This document shows, piece after piece, positions 7,951 through 16,213 of a stretch of DNA of 64,000 bases (position 1 is the stretch's first letter; each line of letters starts with the position of its first letter). The notes beneath the pieces are model-generated. The model searched no databases. It was not told where the DNA came from and saw only the letters and a list, made by a program, of their open reading frames with translations. The position numbers were made by a program, and so were the translations under genes. Origin of the DNA: VRUE01 sp963729995 (GTDB lineage: Bacteria; Actinomycetota; Thermoleophilia; Solirubrobacterales; 70-9). The stretch covers positions 248,001 through 312,000 of the forward strand of contig CAVSPF010000003.1 in assembly GCA_963729995.1 (NCBI GenBank), written 5' to 3'.

Positions 7951-8178
7951 ATGTGGGTTGTGCGTTTGAGCGACAAGCAGCTCGAGGTGCTGAGGGCGCT
8001 GCTGCATTCGGAGGAGCATCTCGGTCCGGCGCTCAGAGGGGCGGTCGAGGCCCTCGATCTTGCCCGCTGGGATGACCTGCCCGAGGCCGAGCTCCCCTGG
8101 GACGAGGTCGAGGCGATCGCCCGCCGCCAGGGCATCTCCGCCGCCGATGTCATCTGGGACCTCGCCGGCAAACGCTAG
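7951..8178 (+). CDS. Small conserved-looking protein of unknown function
   Basis: The product has 75 residues. It is preceded by a strong GGAGGT ribosome-binding site at 7940-7945. It is acidic and helical, with no cysteine, signal or membrane segment (LSDKQLEVLRALLHSEEHLGPALRGAVEALDLARWDDLPEAELPW). A TAGGTT hexamer at 7902-7907 could be its promoter. The good initiation site and clean codon pattern argue that it is real. No function is assigned. Confidence 0.6.
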   Translation: MWVVRLSDKQLEVLRALLHSEEHLGPALRGAVEALDLARWDDLPEAELPWDEVEAIARRQGISAADVIWDLAGKR

Positions 8179-8186
8179 AGCTGGGT

Positions 8187-9014
8187 CTAGTCGTAGCTGT
8201 AGAAGCCGGCGCCGGACTTGCGGCCCAGCTTCTCTTCGCCGACCATCTCGACCATCAGGCCGGGCGGCTTGTGGGCCGGCTCGGAGGAGTCGGCGTAGAG
8301 CGCGTCGCCGATCGCCTCCGCGACGTCCAGCCCGACGAAGTCGAGCAGCGCGAGCGGCCCCATCGGATGCCCGGCTCCGAGCTTCATGCAGGCATCGACC
8401 TCGCCGGGCTCCATGCCGGTTCGCTCGATCATCCGCACCGCATCGAAGAGGTAGGGGAAGAGGAGCCGGTTGACCACGAAGCCCGCCTGGTCGGGGACCT
8501 CGACGGCGGTCTTGCCGAGCGCTGCGCACCATGCAAGCGCCTTTTCGCGCGTCGCATCGCCGATCCCGTCTGGGAAGCAGACCTCGACCAGCTTCATCCG
8601 CGGCACGGGATTGAAGACGTGGAGTCCGAAGAGCCGCCCGCCCGTTCCGCTCGCCGCGGCTATCTCGGCAATGCCGAGCGAGGACGTGGTGCTGGCGAGA
8701 TCGGCGTTGGGACAGGCCTCGGCGACCGCTTTCAGCACCTCGCTCTTTGGCCCCACTTCCTCGATCACCGACTCGACGACGATGTCGCAATCCGCAAGGT
8801 CGGCCGGGTCCGTGGTGACGCGCAGTCGCGACGGCTCGGCCCCCTCGATCTTGCCGCAGGCGGCGACCACTTTCTCCTCGGCCCGCCAGGCTGAGGCCTC
8901 GCTGCGGGCGAGCAGGATCGTGTCGGCGGTCGTGGTCGAGACTGCGGCCAGCCCGGTGGCGATGGCGCCGCTGCCCGCGATCCCCGGACTCTCGTAACCC
9001 TTGCTTAGGCTCAT
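8187..9014 (-). CDS. 3-hydroxyacyl-CoA dehydrogenase (3-hydroxybutyryl-CoA dehydrogenase type)
   Basis: The product is 275 residues from the ATG at 9014. The NAD-binding motif GIAGSGAIATGLA lies at 11-23. H132 in FGLHVFNPVPRMKLVEV is the catalytic histidine region, E83 in VVESVIEE is conserved, and the C-terminal domain has NRLLFPYL, GHPMGPLALLDFVGLD and GRKSGAGFYSYD. It oxidises 3-hydroxyacyl-CoA to 3-ketoacyl-CoA with NAD. It is divergent from the thiolase, the next enzyme of beta-oxidation. The shared spacer holds a palindrome repeated in front of the acyl-CoA dehydrogenase at 17713. Confidence 0.88.
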   Translation of the reverse strand: MSLSKGYESPGIAGSGAIATGLAAVSTTTADTILLARSEASAWRAEEKVVAACGKIEGAEPSRLRVTTDPADLADCDIVVESVIEEVGPKSEVLKAVAEACPNADLASTTSSLGIAEIAAASGTGGRLFGLHVFNPVPRMKLVEVCFPDGIGDATREKALAWCAALGKTAVEVPDQAGFVVNRLLFPYLFDAVRMIERTGMEPGEVDACMKLGAGHPMGPLALLDFVGLDVAEAIGDALYADSSEPAHKPPGLMVEMVGEEKLGRKSGAGFYSYD

Positions 9015-9069
9015 CAGGACGGGGTTCCTATCAATCTCGTCCCGGCTTGTGCCGTGCGCCCTCCTGGCT

Positions 9070-9081
9070 GACTGACCAGTC
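9070..9081. promoter_or_regulatory. Candidate TetR-type operator GACTG-AC-CAGTC in the 3HBDH/thiolase divergent spacer
   Basis: This is a perfect 5-bp inverted repeat with a two-base AC spacer. It lies just upstream of a TATCTT hexamer at 9088-9093. The same core, with longer arms, lies at 17665-17680. TetR-family fatty-acid regulators use operators of this kind, but no regulator gene is in the window. Confidence 0.5.
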
Positions 9082-9146
9082 GGTTGGCTATCTTGGAATG
9101 GAAAGCGGTGTTGCGCCCGACGGGAACGAGACAAACGGAGGCTTCG

Positions 9147-10334
9147 ATGACGGAGAACGGCAAGGGAAGGTTCGGCGGGCGCGAGGTGGTGATCGTCGAG
9201 GCGGTCCGCATCCCGATCGGCCGCGGCCACGAGGAGAAGGGCTACTACAGGGACGTCCACGCCTCGAACCTGCTCGCAAAGGTCTTCTCAGAGGCGATCG
9301 AGCGGGCCGGCATCGACCCCGCTGAGGTCGAGGACGTGGTCGCCGGCTGCGTGCAGCAGTTCGGCGAGCAGGGCCTCAACATCGGGCGCAACGCCTGGCT
9401 GGAGGCGGGCCTGCCGATGGAGACCCCGGCGACGACGGTGGACCGCCAGTGCGGCTCCGCCCAGCAGGCGGTCAACTTCGCCGCGGCGCTGATCGCCTCC
9501 GGCGTCCACGACGCGATGATCGGCGGCGGCGTCGAGCACATGGGGCACATCTCCTTCGCCGACAGCTTCTCGGTCATGCAGGAGCACGGCATGGCCTTCT
9601 CGCCGCAGCTGCTGCAGCGCTACGACCTCGTCTCGCAGGGGATCTCGGCGGAGATGATCGCCGACAAGTGGGAGATCCCCCGCTCTGAGCTGGACGAGAT
9701 TGCCCTGCGCTCCCACCAGCTCGCCGCCAAGGCCACCGAGGAGGGCCGTTTCGAGCGCGAGATCGTCCCCTTCAGCGTCAACGGCGACACCTACGCCACC
9801 GACCAGGGCATCCGCCCCGACACCTCGCTGGAGGTGCTCTCGCAGCTGAAGCCGGCCTTCAAGGAGGACGGCAAGGTCACCGCTGGCAACTCCTCCCAGG
9901 TCTCCGACGGCGCCGCCGCGGTGCTGCTGATGGCGCGCGAAAAGGCCGAGGCCCTGGGCCTGAAGCCGCGGGCGCGGATCTACGACCAGACCACGGTCGG
10001 CGTCGACCCGGTGATCATGCTGACCGGCCCCATCCCCGCCACCCGCAAGCTGCTGGAGCGCAACGGGATGACGATGGACGACATCGACCTGGTCGAGATC
10101 AACGAGGCCTTTGCGTCGGTCGTCGCCGCCTGGCGGCGCGAGCTGGAACCCGACATGGACCGGGTCAACGTCAACGGTGGCGCGATCGCCCTCGGCCACC
10201 CGCTCGGCTCGACCGGCGCGCGGCTGATCACCACCCTGCTGCACGAGATGGAGCGCTCCGACAAGGAGATGGGGCTAGTCACCATGTGTTGCGGCGGCGG
10301 TCTGGGGACCGGAACCCTCGTCCAACGTATCTGA
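9147..10334 (+). CDS. Acetyl-CoA acetyltransferase / 3-ketoacyl-CoA thiolase
   Basis: The product has 395 residues. The ATG at 9147 follows GGAGG with five bases between, which rules out the upstream in-frame ATG at 9084. The nucleophile is C102 in DRQCGSAQQAV. GGAIALGHPLGSTGAR supplies the active-site histidine and CCGGGLGTG near the C-terminus supplies the second cysteine (C381 or C382). EINEAF is the usual thiolase signature. It cleaves 3-ketoacyl-CoA or joins acetyl-CoA units. Its last 60 bases are overlapped by the convergent monooxygenase gene. Confidence 0.92.
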   Translation: MTENGKGRFGGREVVIVEAVRIPIGRGHEEKGYYRDVHASNLLAKVFSEAIERAGIDPAEVEDVVAGCVQQFGEQGLNIGRNAWLEAGLPMETPATTVDRQCGSAQQAVNFAAALIASGVHDAMIGGGVEHMGHISFADSFSVMQEHGMAFSPQLLQRYDLVSQGISAEMIADKWEIPRSELDEIALRSHQLAAKATEEGRFEREIVPFSVNGDTYATDQGIRPDTSLEVLSQLKPAFKEDGKVTAGNSSQVSDGAAAVLLMAREKAEALGLKPRARIYDQTTVGVDPVIMLTGPIPATRKLLERNGMTMDDIDLVEINEAFASVVAAWRRELEPDMDRVNVNGGAIALGHPLGSTGARLITTLLHEMERSDKEMGLVTMCCGGGLGTGTLVQRI

Positions 10335-11819
10335 CCGCAGCAGGTACTCGGCCGGCTCGAACCGCCGCGTTGCCTGGCGGAAGCTCCAGGACGTCCCCGG
10401 CCAGAGGGTCCGATTGCGGCCGTGCTCGTCGAGGTACCAGCTGGCGCAGCCTCCTTCGGTCCAGACGGTCCCGGACATCGCCGCCTGCAGGGCATCGTTG
10501 AAGGCGTCCTGCGCGTTCGGGCGGGCGTCGACAACGGTGGCGCCGCGAGCGTCCATGGTGCGCAACGCGTCCATCACGTAGGCAAGCTGCGACTCGATCA
10601 TGAAGACGATCGAGTTGTGGCCGAGCCCTGTGTTCGGGCCGATCAGCATGAAGAGGTTGGGAAAGCCGGGGATCGCCGTGCCCCGCAATGCCTGCAGGCC
10701 GTGCTCGCGCCAGACGTCGGCGAGCAGCCGCCCGTCGCGGCCTCGCACAAGGTCGCCAAGCGGCATTTCACTGACCCGGAATCCGGTTCCCCAGACGATC
10801 GTGTCGACCTCGTGCTCACGGCCGTCCGCCGTGACGACGCCCCGCGGACGCACTTCGACGACCGCCTCGGCCACGAGCTCGACATTGGGCTGCTGGAGCG
10901 CCGGGTAGTACTCGTTCGACAGCAGGATGCGCTTGCAGCCGATCTCGTAGTCCGGCGTCAGCTTGCGGCGAAGCTCGGGATCGGAGACCTGCTTGGCCAG
11001 ATGGCGTCGTGCAACGCGCTCCGGAAAGCGGCTGAGCCGGTGATGCTTGAACGGCAGCACGTAGAGCTCGCGACCCCAGAAGACGGCGCCGCGCACCGCC
11101 CTCTGGATGGCTGGCACGCGTCGGAACATCCTCCGCTCACCGCCGCTGACAGGGCGGCCGGGGTGGGGCATGATCCAGGGCGGCGTTCGCTGGAAGACGG
11201 TGACCTTCTGTGCCTCTGACTGGATAGCAGGGACCACCTGGATTGCCGATGCGCCAGTGCCGATGACGGCGACGCGACGGCCGTTGAGGGCGTGCTCATG
11301 GTCCCAGCGTGCGGTGTGGAAGGCCACCCCCGCAAAGCTCTCGAGGCCCGGGAGGTTCGGGATCGAGGGCTGGCTGAGCCCGCCCGTCGCGGCGATCAGG
11401 ACGCGCGCCGTGAGGCTGCCGTGCGACGTCTCGATACGCCAGCGCGCCGTCTCGCCCTCCCAGGCCGAGGCCGTCACCTCGCAGTTGAGTCGAAGGTGGG
11501 GACGGATTCCGAAGCCATCGGCGACCCCGCGCAGGTAGTCCCAGATCTCGGGCTGCATCGCGAAGGTCTGGCTCCAACCCGGGTTCGGCGCGAAGGAGAA
11601 CGAGTAGAGGTTGGAGGGCACGTCGCACTGGCACCCCGGATAGGTATTTGCCTGCCAGGTTCCACCGACCTCGCCGGCGCGCTCCAGGACGACGAAGTCC
11701 TCGCGGCCGGCCCGCTTCAGCTTGACGGCCATGCCCAGGCCGGAGAAACCGGCGCCGATGATGGCCACGTCGACATGGGAGGGGGGCCGTCCGGGCGCCA
11801 TGGCGGTTGGTCGCGTCAT
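10275..11819 (-). CDS. Flavin-containing monooxygenase of the Baeyer-Villiger type
   Basis: The product is 514 residues from the ATG at 11819, with an alternative ATG six codons in. The FAD motif GAGFSG is at 22-27. The type I Baeyer-Villiger fingerprint FxGxxxHTxxW is met by F162, G164, H168 and W172. VIGTGASAIQ at about 186-195 is the NADPH Rossmann motif. Known chemistry: NADPH- and O2-dependent conversion of ketones to esters or lactones. The gene lies among beta-oxidation genes, suggesting cyclic-ketone, steroid or terpenoid substrates. It ends inside the thiolase gene, which could allow antisense interference. Confidence 0.88.
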   Translation of the reverse strand: MTRPTAMAPGRPPSHVDVAIIGAGFSGLGMAVKLKRAGREDFVVLERAGEVGGTWQANTYPGCQCDVPSNLYSFSFAPNPGWSQTFAMQPEIWDYLRGVADGFGIRPHLRLNCEVTASAWEGETARWRIETSHGSLTARVLIAATGGLSQPSIPNLPGLESFAGVAFHTARWDHEHALNGRRVAVIGTGASAIQVVPAIQSEAQKVTVFQRTPPWIMPHPGRPVSGGERRMFRRVPAIQRAVRGAVFWGRELYVLPFKHHRLSRFPERVARRHLAKQVSDPELRRKLTPDYEIGCKRILLSNEYYPALQQPNVELVAEAVVEVRPRGVVTADGREHEVDTIVWGTGFRVSEMPLGDLVRGRDGRLLADVWREHGLQALRGTAIPGFPNLFMLIGPNTGLGHNSIVFMIESQLAYVMDALRTMDARGATVVDARPNAQDAFNDALQAAMSGTVWTEGGCASWYLDEHGRNRTLWPGTSWSFRQATRRFEPAEYLLRSDTLDEGSGPQTAAATHGD

Positions 11820-11895
11820 TTGGGATGGGCTCGAGGGTGTGGCCGGAACGCGGCGAGCCCGGAACCGTAGCGGCTGGGCCGATAGTCTCAGGGCG

Positions 11896-13074
11896 ATGGA
11901 CCTCAGCCTCTCTCCATCCGAGCGGGAGTTCCGCGACGAGGTCCGGGCCTGGCTGGAGGAGAACCACCCCGGGCCTGAGCCCGAGAGTGGCCTCGAGGAG
12001 GTGATGGCCTTCCGGCGCGAGTGGCAGCGGCAGCTGCACGAGGCGGGCTGGGCCGGGGTCTCCTGGCCGCAGGAGTACGGCGGCCGCGGCGCCACGCTGA
12101 TCGAGCAGGCGATCTTCGCGCAGGAGATGACCCGCGCCGAGGCTCCCAGCCCCGCCAACGTGCTCGGCCTGGCGATGGGCGGCCCGGTGGTGATCGCGCA
12201 CGGCAGCGAGGAGCAGAAGCGCCGCTACCTGGAGCCGATCCTCTCCGCGGAGGAGATCTGGTGCCAGGGCTTCTCCGAGCCGGAGTCGGGCTCCGACCTC
12301 GCCTCGCTGAAGACCCGCGCCGTCAAGGACGGCGACGAATGGGTCGTCACCGGGCAGAAGGTGTGGACGACCTTCGCCCAGTTCGCCAAGTGGTGCATGC
12401 TGGTCGCCCGCACCGACTCCGACGCCCCCAAGCACAAGGGCCTCACCTACTTCCTGATGGACATGGAGCAGGAGGGGGTCCAGGTCAGGCCGCTGGTCCA
12501 GATAACGGGCGAGGGCGAGTTCAACGAGCTCTTCATGGAGGAGGCGCGGATCCCCGACGCCAACGTCGTCGGCGGAGTCGGCAACGGCTGGGCGGTGGCG
12601 ATCACGACCCTGATGAACGAGCGCGCCGGGCTGGCGTTCGGGGCGATCGCGCAGATCGCCAACAGCCTCAAGCGGCTGGGCGAGCTGGCCGCGGAGACCA
12701 GGCTGAACGGCGGCACGGCGGCCGAGGACCCCGTCTACCGGCAGCGGATCGCCCAGCTCCACATCGAGGCCGAGACGATGCGGCTCAACGCCTACCGCGG
12801 CCTGACCAAGACGATGCAGTCGGGGATGCCCGGCCCGGAGGGCTCGCTCGGCAAGTGGCAGTGGGCCGACATCAACCAGGGGATCGCCGAGCTGGCGCTC
12901 GACATCGAGGGCGCCTACGCGCCGTTGAGCCGAGGCGCCCCCCGCGCCGTTGCGAACGGTGCCTGGCAGTACGGGTTCCTGCGCTCCCGCGCCAACTCGA
13001 TCGAGGGCGGCACGACCGACATCCTCAAGAACATCATCGCCGAGCGGGTGCTCGGCCTGCCGAGGCTGCGCTAG
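11896..13074 (+). CDS. Acyl-CoA dehydrogenase, first of an adjacent pair
   Basis: The product has 392 residues. The ATG at 11896 lies seven bases after TAGTCT, and the upstream in-frame extension is antisense to the monooxygenase. Typical features include FSEPESGSDLASLKTRA and a VTGQKVWTTFAQ segment (FAD/substrate region), and the C-terminal NSIEGGTTDILKNIIAERVLGLP. It oxidises acyl-CoA to enoyl-CoA with FAD. It is followed two bases later by a second, divergent acyl-CoA dehydrogenase. Such pairs form heterotetramers in actinobacterial steroid side-chain degradation (the ChsE type), a plausible but unproven parallel. Confidence 0.9.
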   Translation: MDLSLSPSEREFRDEVRAWLEENHPGPEPESGLEEVMAFRREWQRQLHEAGWAGVSWPQEYGGRGATLIEQAIFAQEMTRAEAPSPANVLGLAMGGPVVIAHGSEEQKRRYLEPILSAEEIWCQGFSEPESGSDLASLKTRAVKDGDEWVVTGQKVWTTFAQFAKWCMLVARTDSDAPKHKGLTYFLMDMEQEGVQVRPLVQITGEGEFNELFMEEARIPDANVVGGVGNGWAVAITTLMNERAGLAFGAIAQIANSLKRLGELAAETRLNGGTAAEDPVYRQRIAQLHIEAETMRLNAYRGLTKTMQSGMPGPEGSLGKWQWADINQGIAELALDIEGAYAPLSRGAPRAVANGAWQYGFLRSRANSIEGGTTDILKNIIAERVLGLPRLR

Positions 13075-13076
13075 GC

Positions 13077-14201
13077 ATGTACTTCGACCTCACCGACGAG
13101 CAGCAGGCGATCCGCTCGGCCGCACGCGACTTCCTCGCCGCCCGCTACAGCTCGGAGCGGATCCGCGAGCTGATCGAGAGCGAGCACGGCTTCGAGCAGT
13201 CCGACTGGGAGGAGATGGCCGAGCTGGGCTGGCCCGGCCTGGCGCTGCCCGAGGAGTGGGGCGGGCAGGGACTCGGGATCGTCGAGCTGGCCGTCCTCTT
13301 CGAGGAGCTGGGCTACGCGCTGGCGCCATTGCCCCTTCTCTCCACGACCGTTGCCGGGCTGGCGCTCGCCGAGCGCGGCAGCGATGAGCAGCGCGAGCGC
13401 TGGCTGCGCCCGCTGGCAAGCGGTGAGGCGCGCGCGACCGTCGCGCTCGTCGACGCCGGTGCGCCGGTGGTGATCGGCCAGTTCGCGATGGAGGCCAGGG
13501 AGGACGGCGACGGCTTCGTCTTGGATGGCGAGAAGGTCCTGGTCACGGACGCCGCCGCGGCCGACTTCCTGCTGGTCGGCACCGCGGGCGGGCGTCGCCA
13601 CGTCGTCGAGCGCGGCGCCGAGGGCGTCACCGTGGGTGCGGAACCGTCGCTCGACCCGACCCGCCGCCTCTACTCGGTCCGCTTCGACGGCGTCAGGGTC
13701 GGCCCCGAGGCAACCCTGAGCGGCGGCCAGGCCGACTATCTGCCGGTGCTCTGGCGGGCCTGCGTCGCGATCGCCGCCGAGTCGACCGGAATCGCCCAGC
13801 GAACGATGGAGATGGCCGTCTCCTACGCCAAGGACCGCCAGCAGTTCGGGCGCCCGATCGGCGCCTACCAGGCCGTTTCCCACCGTTGCGCCCAGATGCT
13901 GCTCGAGACCGAGAACTCCCGCTCGGCCGTCTACGGCGCGGCTTGGGCCGCCGACGCCGAGCCCGAGTCGCTGCCGCTTGCCGCCTCGATGGCAAAGGCC
14001 TACGCCTCCGATGCCGGCTGGCGCGTCCCCGACGCGTCGATCCAGGTCCATGGCGGGATCGGCTTCACCTGGGAGCACGACCTCCACCTCTTCCTCAAGC
14101 GCGGCCGCGCCAACGCGGCGATGTTCGGCGACGCCAAGTGGCACCGCGAGCGGGTCGCCGACGCGGTCCTCGCCGGGCCTGTGACGCCGGTCTCCACCTG
14201 A
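13077..14201 (+). CDS. Acyl-CoA dehydrogenase, second of the pair
   Basis: The product has 374 residues, with its ATG two bases after the preceding stop, so the two are co-translated. The N-terminal MYFDLTDEQQAIRSAARDFL and the C-terminal DRQQFGRPIGAYQAVSHRCA and QVHGGIGFTWEHDLHLFLKR are acyl-CoA dehydrogenase signatures. The middle domain is divergent from its partner, with few of the usual FAD-contact residues, as expected if it is the second subunit of a heteromer. It probably works with the 11896 product on one CoA ester. Confidence 0.88.
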   Translation: MYFDLTDEQQAIRSAARDFLAARYSSERIRELIESEHGFEQSDWEEMAELGWPGLALPEEWGGQGLGIVELAVLFEELGYALAPLPLLSTTVAGLALAERGSDEQRERWLRPLASGEARATVALVDAGAPVVIGQFAMEAREDGDGFVLDGEKVLVTDAAAADFLLVGTAGGRRHVVERGAEGVTVGAEPSLDPTRRLYSVRFDGVRVGPEATLSGGQADYLPVLWRACVAIAAESTGIAQRTMEMAVSYAKDRQQFGRPIGAYQAVSHRCAQMLLETENSRSAVYGAAWAADAEPESLPLAASMAKAYASDAGWRVPDASIQVHGGIGFTWEHDLHLFLKRGRANAAMFGDAKWHRERVADAVLAGPVTPVST

Positions 14202-14211
14202 GGCGCGAGGC

Positions 14212-15249
14212 GTGGCGGGACCGATGAGCGCGCTGGATCGCATCTCGGTCGCTGCGATCGGGACCTCGGTCGCCGATCTCGAGGCGGAGACGCTGCGCGC
14301 CGAGGCCGCTGGCGTCGAGTGCGTCTGGGCTCCGGAGCTGTTCCGCTCCTCGGTCACCCAGGCCACCTACCTGGCCGGCCGGACCGAGAGGATCGGTGTT
14401 GGCACCGGGATCGCCTGGGCCTTCACGCGCAGCCCCTTCATCCTGGCCGTTTCCGCGCTGGACATCGACGAGATGTCGGGCGGGCGCTTCCGGCTCGGCC
14501 TCGGCTCGGGCGTCAAGCGGCTCAACGAAACGTGGCACAACGCCGAGTACGGCCGCCCGGCCCCGCACCTGCGCGAGGCGATCGAGGCGACGCGGCTGAT
14601 CATGCGGCAGGCCGGGGCGGGGGAGCCGATCCGCTACGAGGGTGAGTACTACGACATCGACATCAGGGGCTGGGTGCGGCCCCATCCGGCGGCGCGCGAG
14701 GCGGTGCCGATCTACACCGCCGGCGTGCAGGGCGGGATGTGCCGGATGGCGGGCGACGTCGCCGACGGCCTGATCGGGCACCCGATCCAGAGCCTGCGCT
14801 GGATCGACGAGGTGGTCGTCGACGCCTTCGAGGAGGGCCTGCGGCGCTCCGGTCGCAAGCGCGACGACTTCGACTACCTGCCGACCGTCTGCTGCGCGAT
14901 CGACGACGACGAGGGCAGGGCGATCGAGATGGCCCGCCGCACCATCTCCTTCTACGCGACTGTCAGGACCTACATGCCGCTCTGGGAGATGCACGGGTTC
15001 GCCGACAACGCCGTCGCCGCCGGCGAGGCCTTCCGCCGCGGCGACCTCGCCGCCGTGCCGGCGGCGATCAGCGACGAGATGGTCGAGGCCTACTGCGCCG
15101 CCGGCCCGCTCGACAAGGTCAGGGCGAGGGTGGAGGAGACGGCCAAGCGGGGGGACGGTCTCTTCCTCACGCCGCCGACCTACTTCATCTCACCGCAGGA
15201 GCTGAGCGAGTGCCAGAACCGGATCATCGACGCCTTCGGCCCCGCCTGA
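14212..15249 (+). CDS. LLM-class, probably F420-dependent oxidoreductase
   Basis: The product has 345 residues if the GTG at 14212 is used. The ATG at 14224 is four codons further in and equally plausible. The luciferase-like barrel shows AAIGTSVADLEAETLRAEAAGVECVWAPEL, GTGIAWAFTRSPF, MSGGRFRLGLGSGVKRLNETWH and VPIYTAGVQGGMCRMAGDVADGLIGHP. Actinobacterial members of this subfamily commonly use coenzyme F420, and no flavin reductase lies beside it. It belongs to the acyl-CoA dehydrogenase operon (10 bases after the stop). The substrate is unknown. Confidence 0.85.
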   Translation: MAGPMSALDRISVAAIGTSVADLEAETLRAEAAGVECVWAPELFRSSVTQATYLAGRTERIGVGTGIAWAFTRSPFILAVSALDIDEMSGGRFRLGLGSGVKRLNETWHNAEYGRPAPHLREAIEATRLIMRQAGAGEPIRYEGEYYDIDIRGWVRPHPAAREAVPIYTAGVQGGMCRMAGDVADGLIGHPIQSLRWIDEVVVDAFEEGLRRSGRKRDDFDYLPTVCCAIDDDEGRAIEMARRTISFYATVRTYMPLWEMHGFADNAVAAGEAFRRGDLAAVPAAISDEMVEAYCAAGPLDKVRARVEETAKRGDGLFLTPPTYFISPQELSECQNRIIDAFGPA

Positions 15250-15250
15250 G

Positions 15251-15300
15251 CCCCAGCTGTTGGGGCGCTTTCCTTGCGCATGGCGAAAGAAAGGCGCCCC
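15251..15300. terminator. Convergent terminator-like hairpin
   Basis: CCCCA-gctgt-TGGGG (15251-15265) is followed by a longer imperfect stem pairing GGGGCGCTTTC with GAAAGGCGCCCC across about 14 bases. It fills the gap between convergent genes ending at 15249 and 15303. No U-tract is present. Confidence 0.45.
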
Positions 15301-15302
15301 GT

Positions 15303-15965
15303 TCAATGCGGGAGTTTCGAAACGAAGCGCTCGAAGGCGGCAATGTCGGTCACGGCGGGGCCGTGCCCGGGGAGGATCAGGGAGGGATTGAGGTCGGCGA
15401 GCTTGCGGATCGAGCGACGGTTCTCGGCCGGGTCGGGCGTCAGGTCGTCGGGTGGCTCGCCGAGCTTGGTGCGGAGCGCCAGATAGGTGATGTTGCGGAT
15501 CACGTCGCCGCAGATCGCAACACGGTCTGACTCGCGCCAGAAGATGACCTCGCCGGGCGCATGTCCGGGAGCGTGGATCACTCGGAACCCCGCCACCTCG
15601 TCGCCCTCGCGAAGAACCCGGCTCACCTCGTGGGGTGGGCCCTGCCACAGCCACGCGAACGTCTTTGCGAGCGGGCTCTGCGACGCGGCAACCGGGCGGC
15701 GCCCCTCCATCGCGTCGACATCGGCCTCGTGGCAGGCCAGCGGGACTCCCCGCTCTTCGCAGATCGCTTTCGCCGAGCCCTGGTGGTCGGGGTGGGCGTG
15801 GGTCAGCGCCAGCAGCGAGATGTCGCGGCCCTCGAGCTCACTCAGGATCCGCCGGCGGTCCCAGCGCCGGCCGGCGTCGATCAGCACGTCCTCGGCAAGG
15901 TAGGCGTTGATGAGCGGCCTGGGGAATTCCCTCAGGCGCCAGACACCTGGGGCGAGGTTCTTCAC
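15303..15965 (-). CDS. Metallo-beta-lactamase-fold hydrolase
   Basis: The product has 220 residues. The metal motif HAHPDH lies at 56-61, followed by HAPGHAPGEV, CGDVI and LPGHGP, giving the full set of MBL ligands. The family includes glyoxalase II and thioesterase- or lactonase-like hydrolases. Substrate assignment is not possible here. Its ATG overlaps the upstream small gene (ATGA), so it is the last gene of a three-gene minus-strand operon headed by the cell-wall-binding protein at 17604. Confidence 0.85.
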   Translation of the reverse strand: MKNLAPGVWRLREFPRPLINAYLAEDVLIDAGRRWDRRRILSELEGRDISLLALTHAHPDHQGSAKAICEERGVPLACHEADVDAMEGRRPVAASQSPLAKTFAWLWQGPPHEVSRVLREGDEVAGFRVIHAPGHAPGEVIFWRESDRVAICGDVIRNITYLALRTKLGEPPDDLTPDPAENRRSIRKLADLNPSLILPGHGPAVTDIAAFERFVSKLPH

Positions 15966-16213
15966 CCGTGGTCGATGCCGACGGTCCGGCGCGGCTCGCC
16001 ACTGTGCTCGGCGAGGGCTTCGAGCTCGGCGATCCTTCGCTCGCCTTCGACCCGAGCGGGATGGTCGGGCGCCAGCGGCTCGATCAGGCGGCGAATGCGG
16101 TTGCGGACCTGGAGCGCGAAGTGGGGGGTGGAGGCGCCGACCAGCACCCGGATGTCCTCCACGGTAACCTCGTGCCGGCTGGCGAGAAGCTCAGGGCTCT
16201 CCGCCTCGCTCAC
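15962..16213 (-). CDS. Small helical protein of unknown function
   Basis: The product is 83 residues from the GTG at 16213, which has a GGAGG site six bases upstream and overlaps the previous stop (GTGA). An earlier in-frame start at 16303 lies inside the upstream gene and is less likely. The protein is polar and helical (ASRHEVTVEDIRVLVGASTPHFALQVRNRI, GERRIAELEALAEH). No known domain is recognised. It is tightly coupled to its neighbours by four-base overlaps on both sides. Confidence 0.65.
   Translation of the reverse strand: MSEAESPELLASRHEVTVEDIRVLVGASTPHFALQVRNRIRRLIEPLAPDHPARVEGERRIAELEALAEHSGEPRRTVGIDHG

Noticed and set aside
9077..9084. CCAGTCGG in the thiolase spacer as a SufR site
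   Set aside because: It shares the 8-mer with the suf operators but lacks the TCCTAC half at the fixed distance, and it is explained by the GACTG/CAGTC palindrome.
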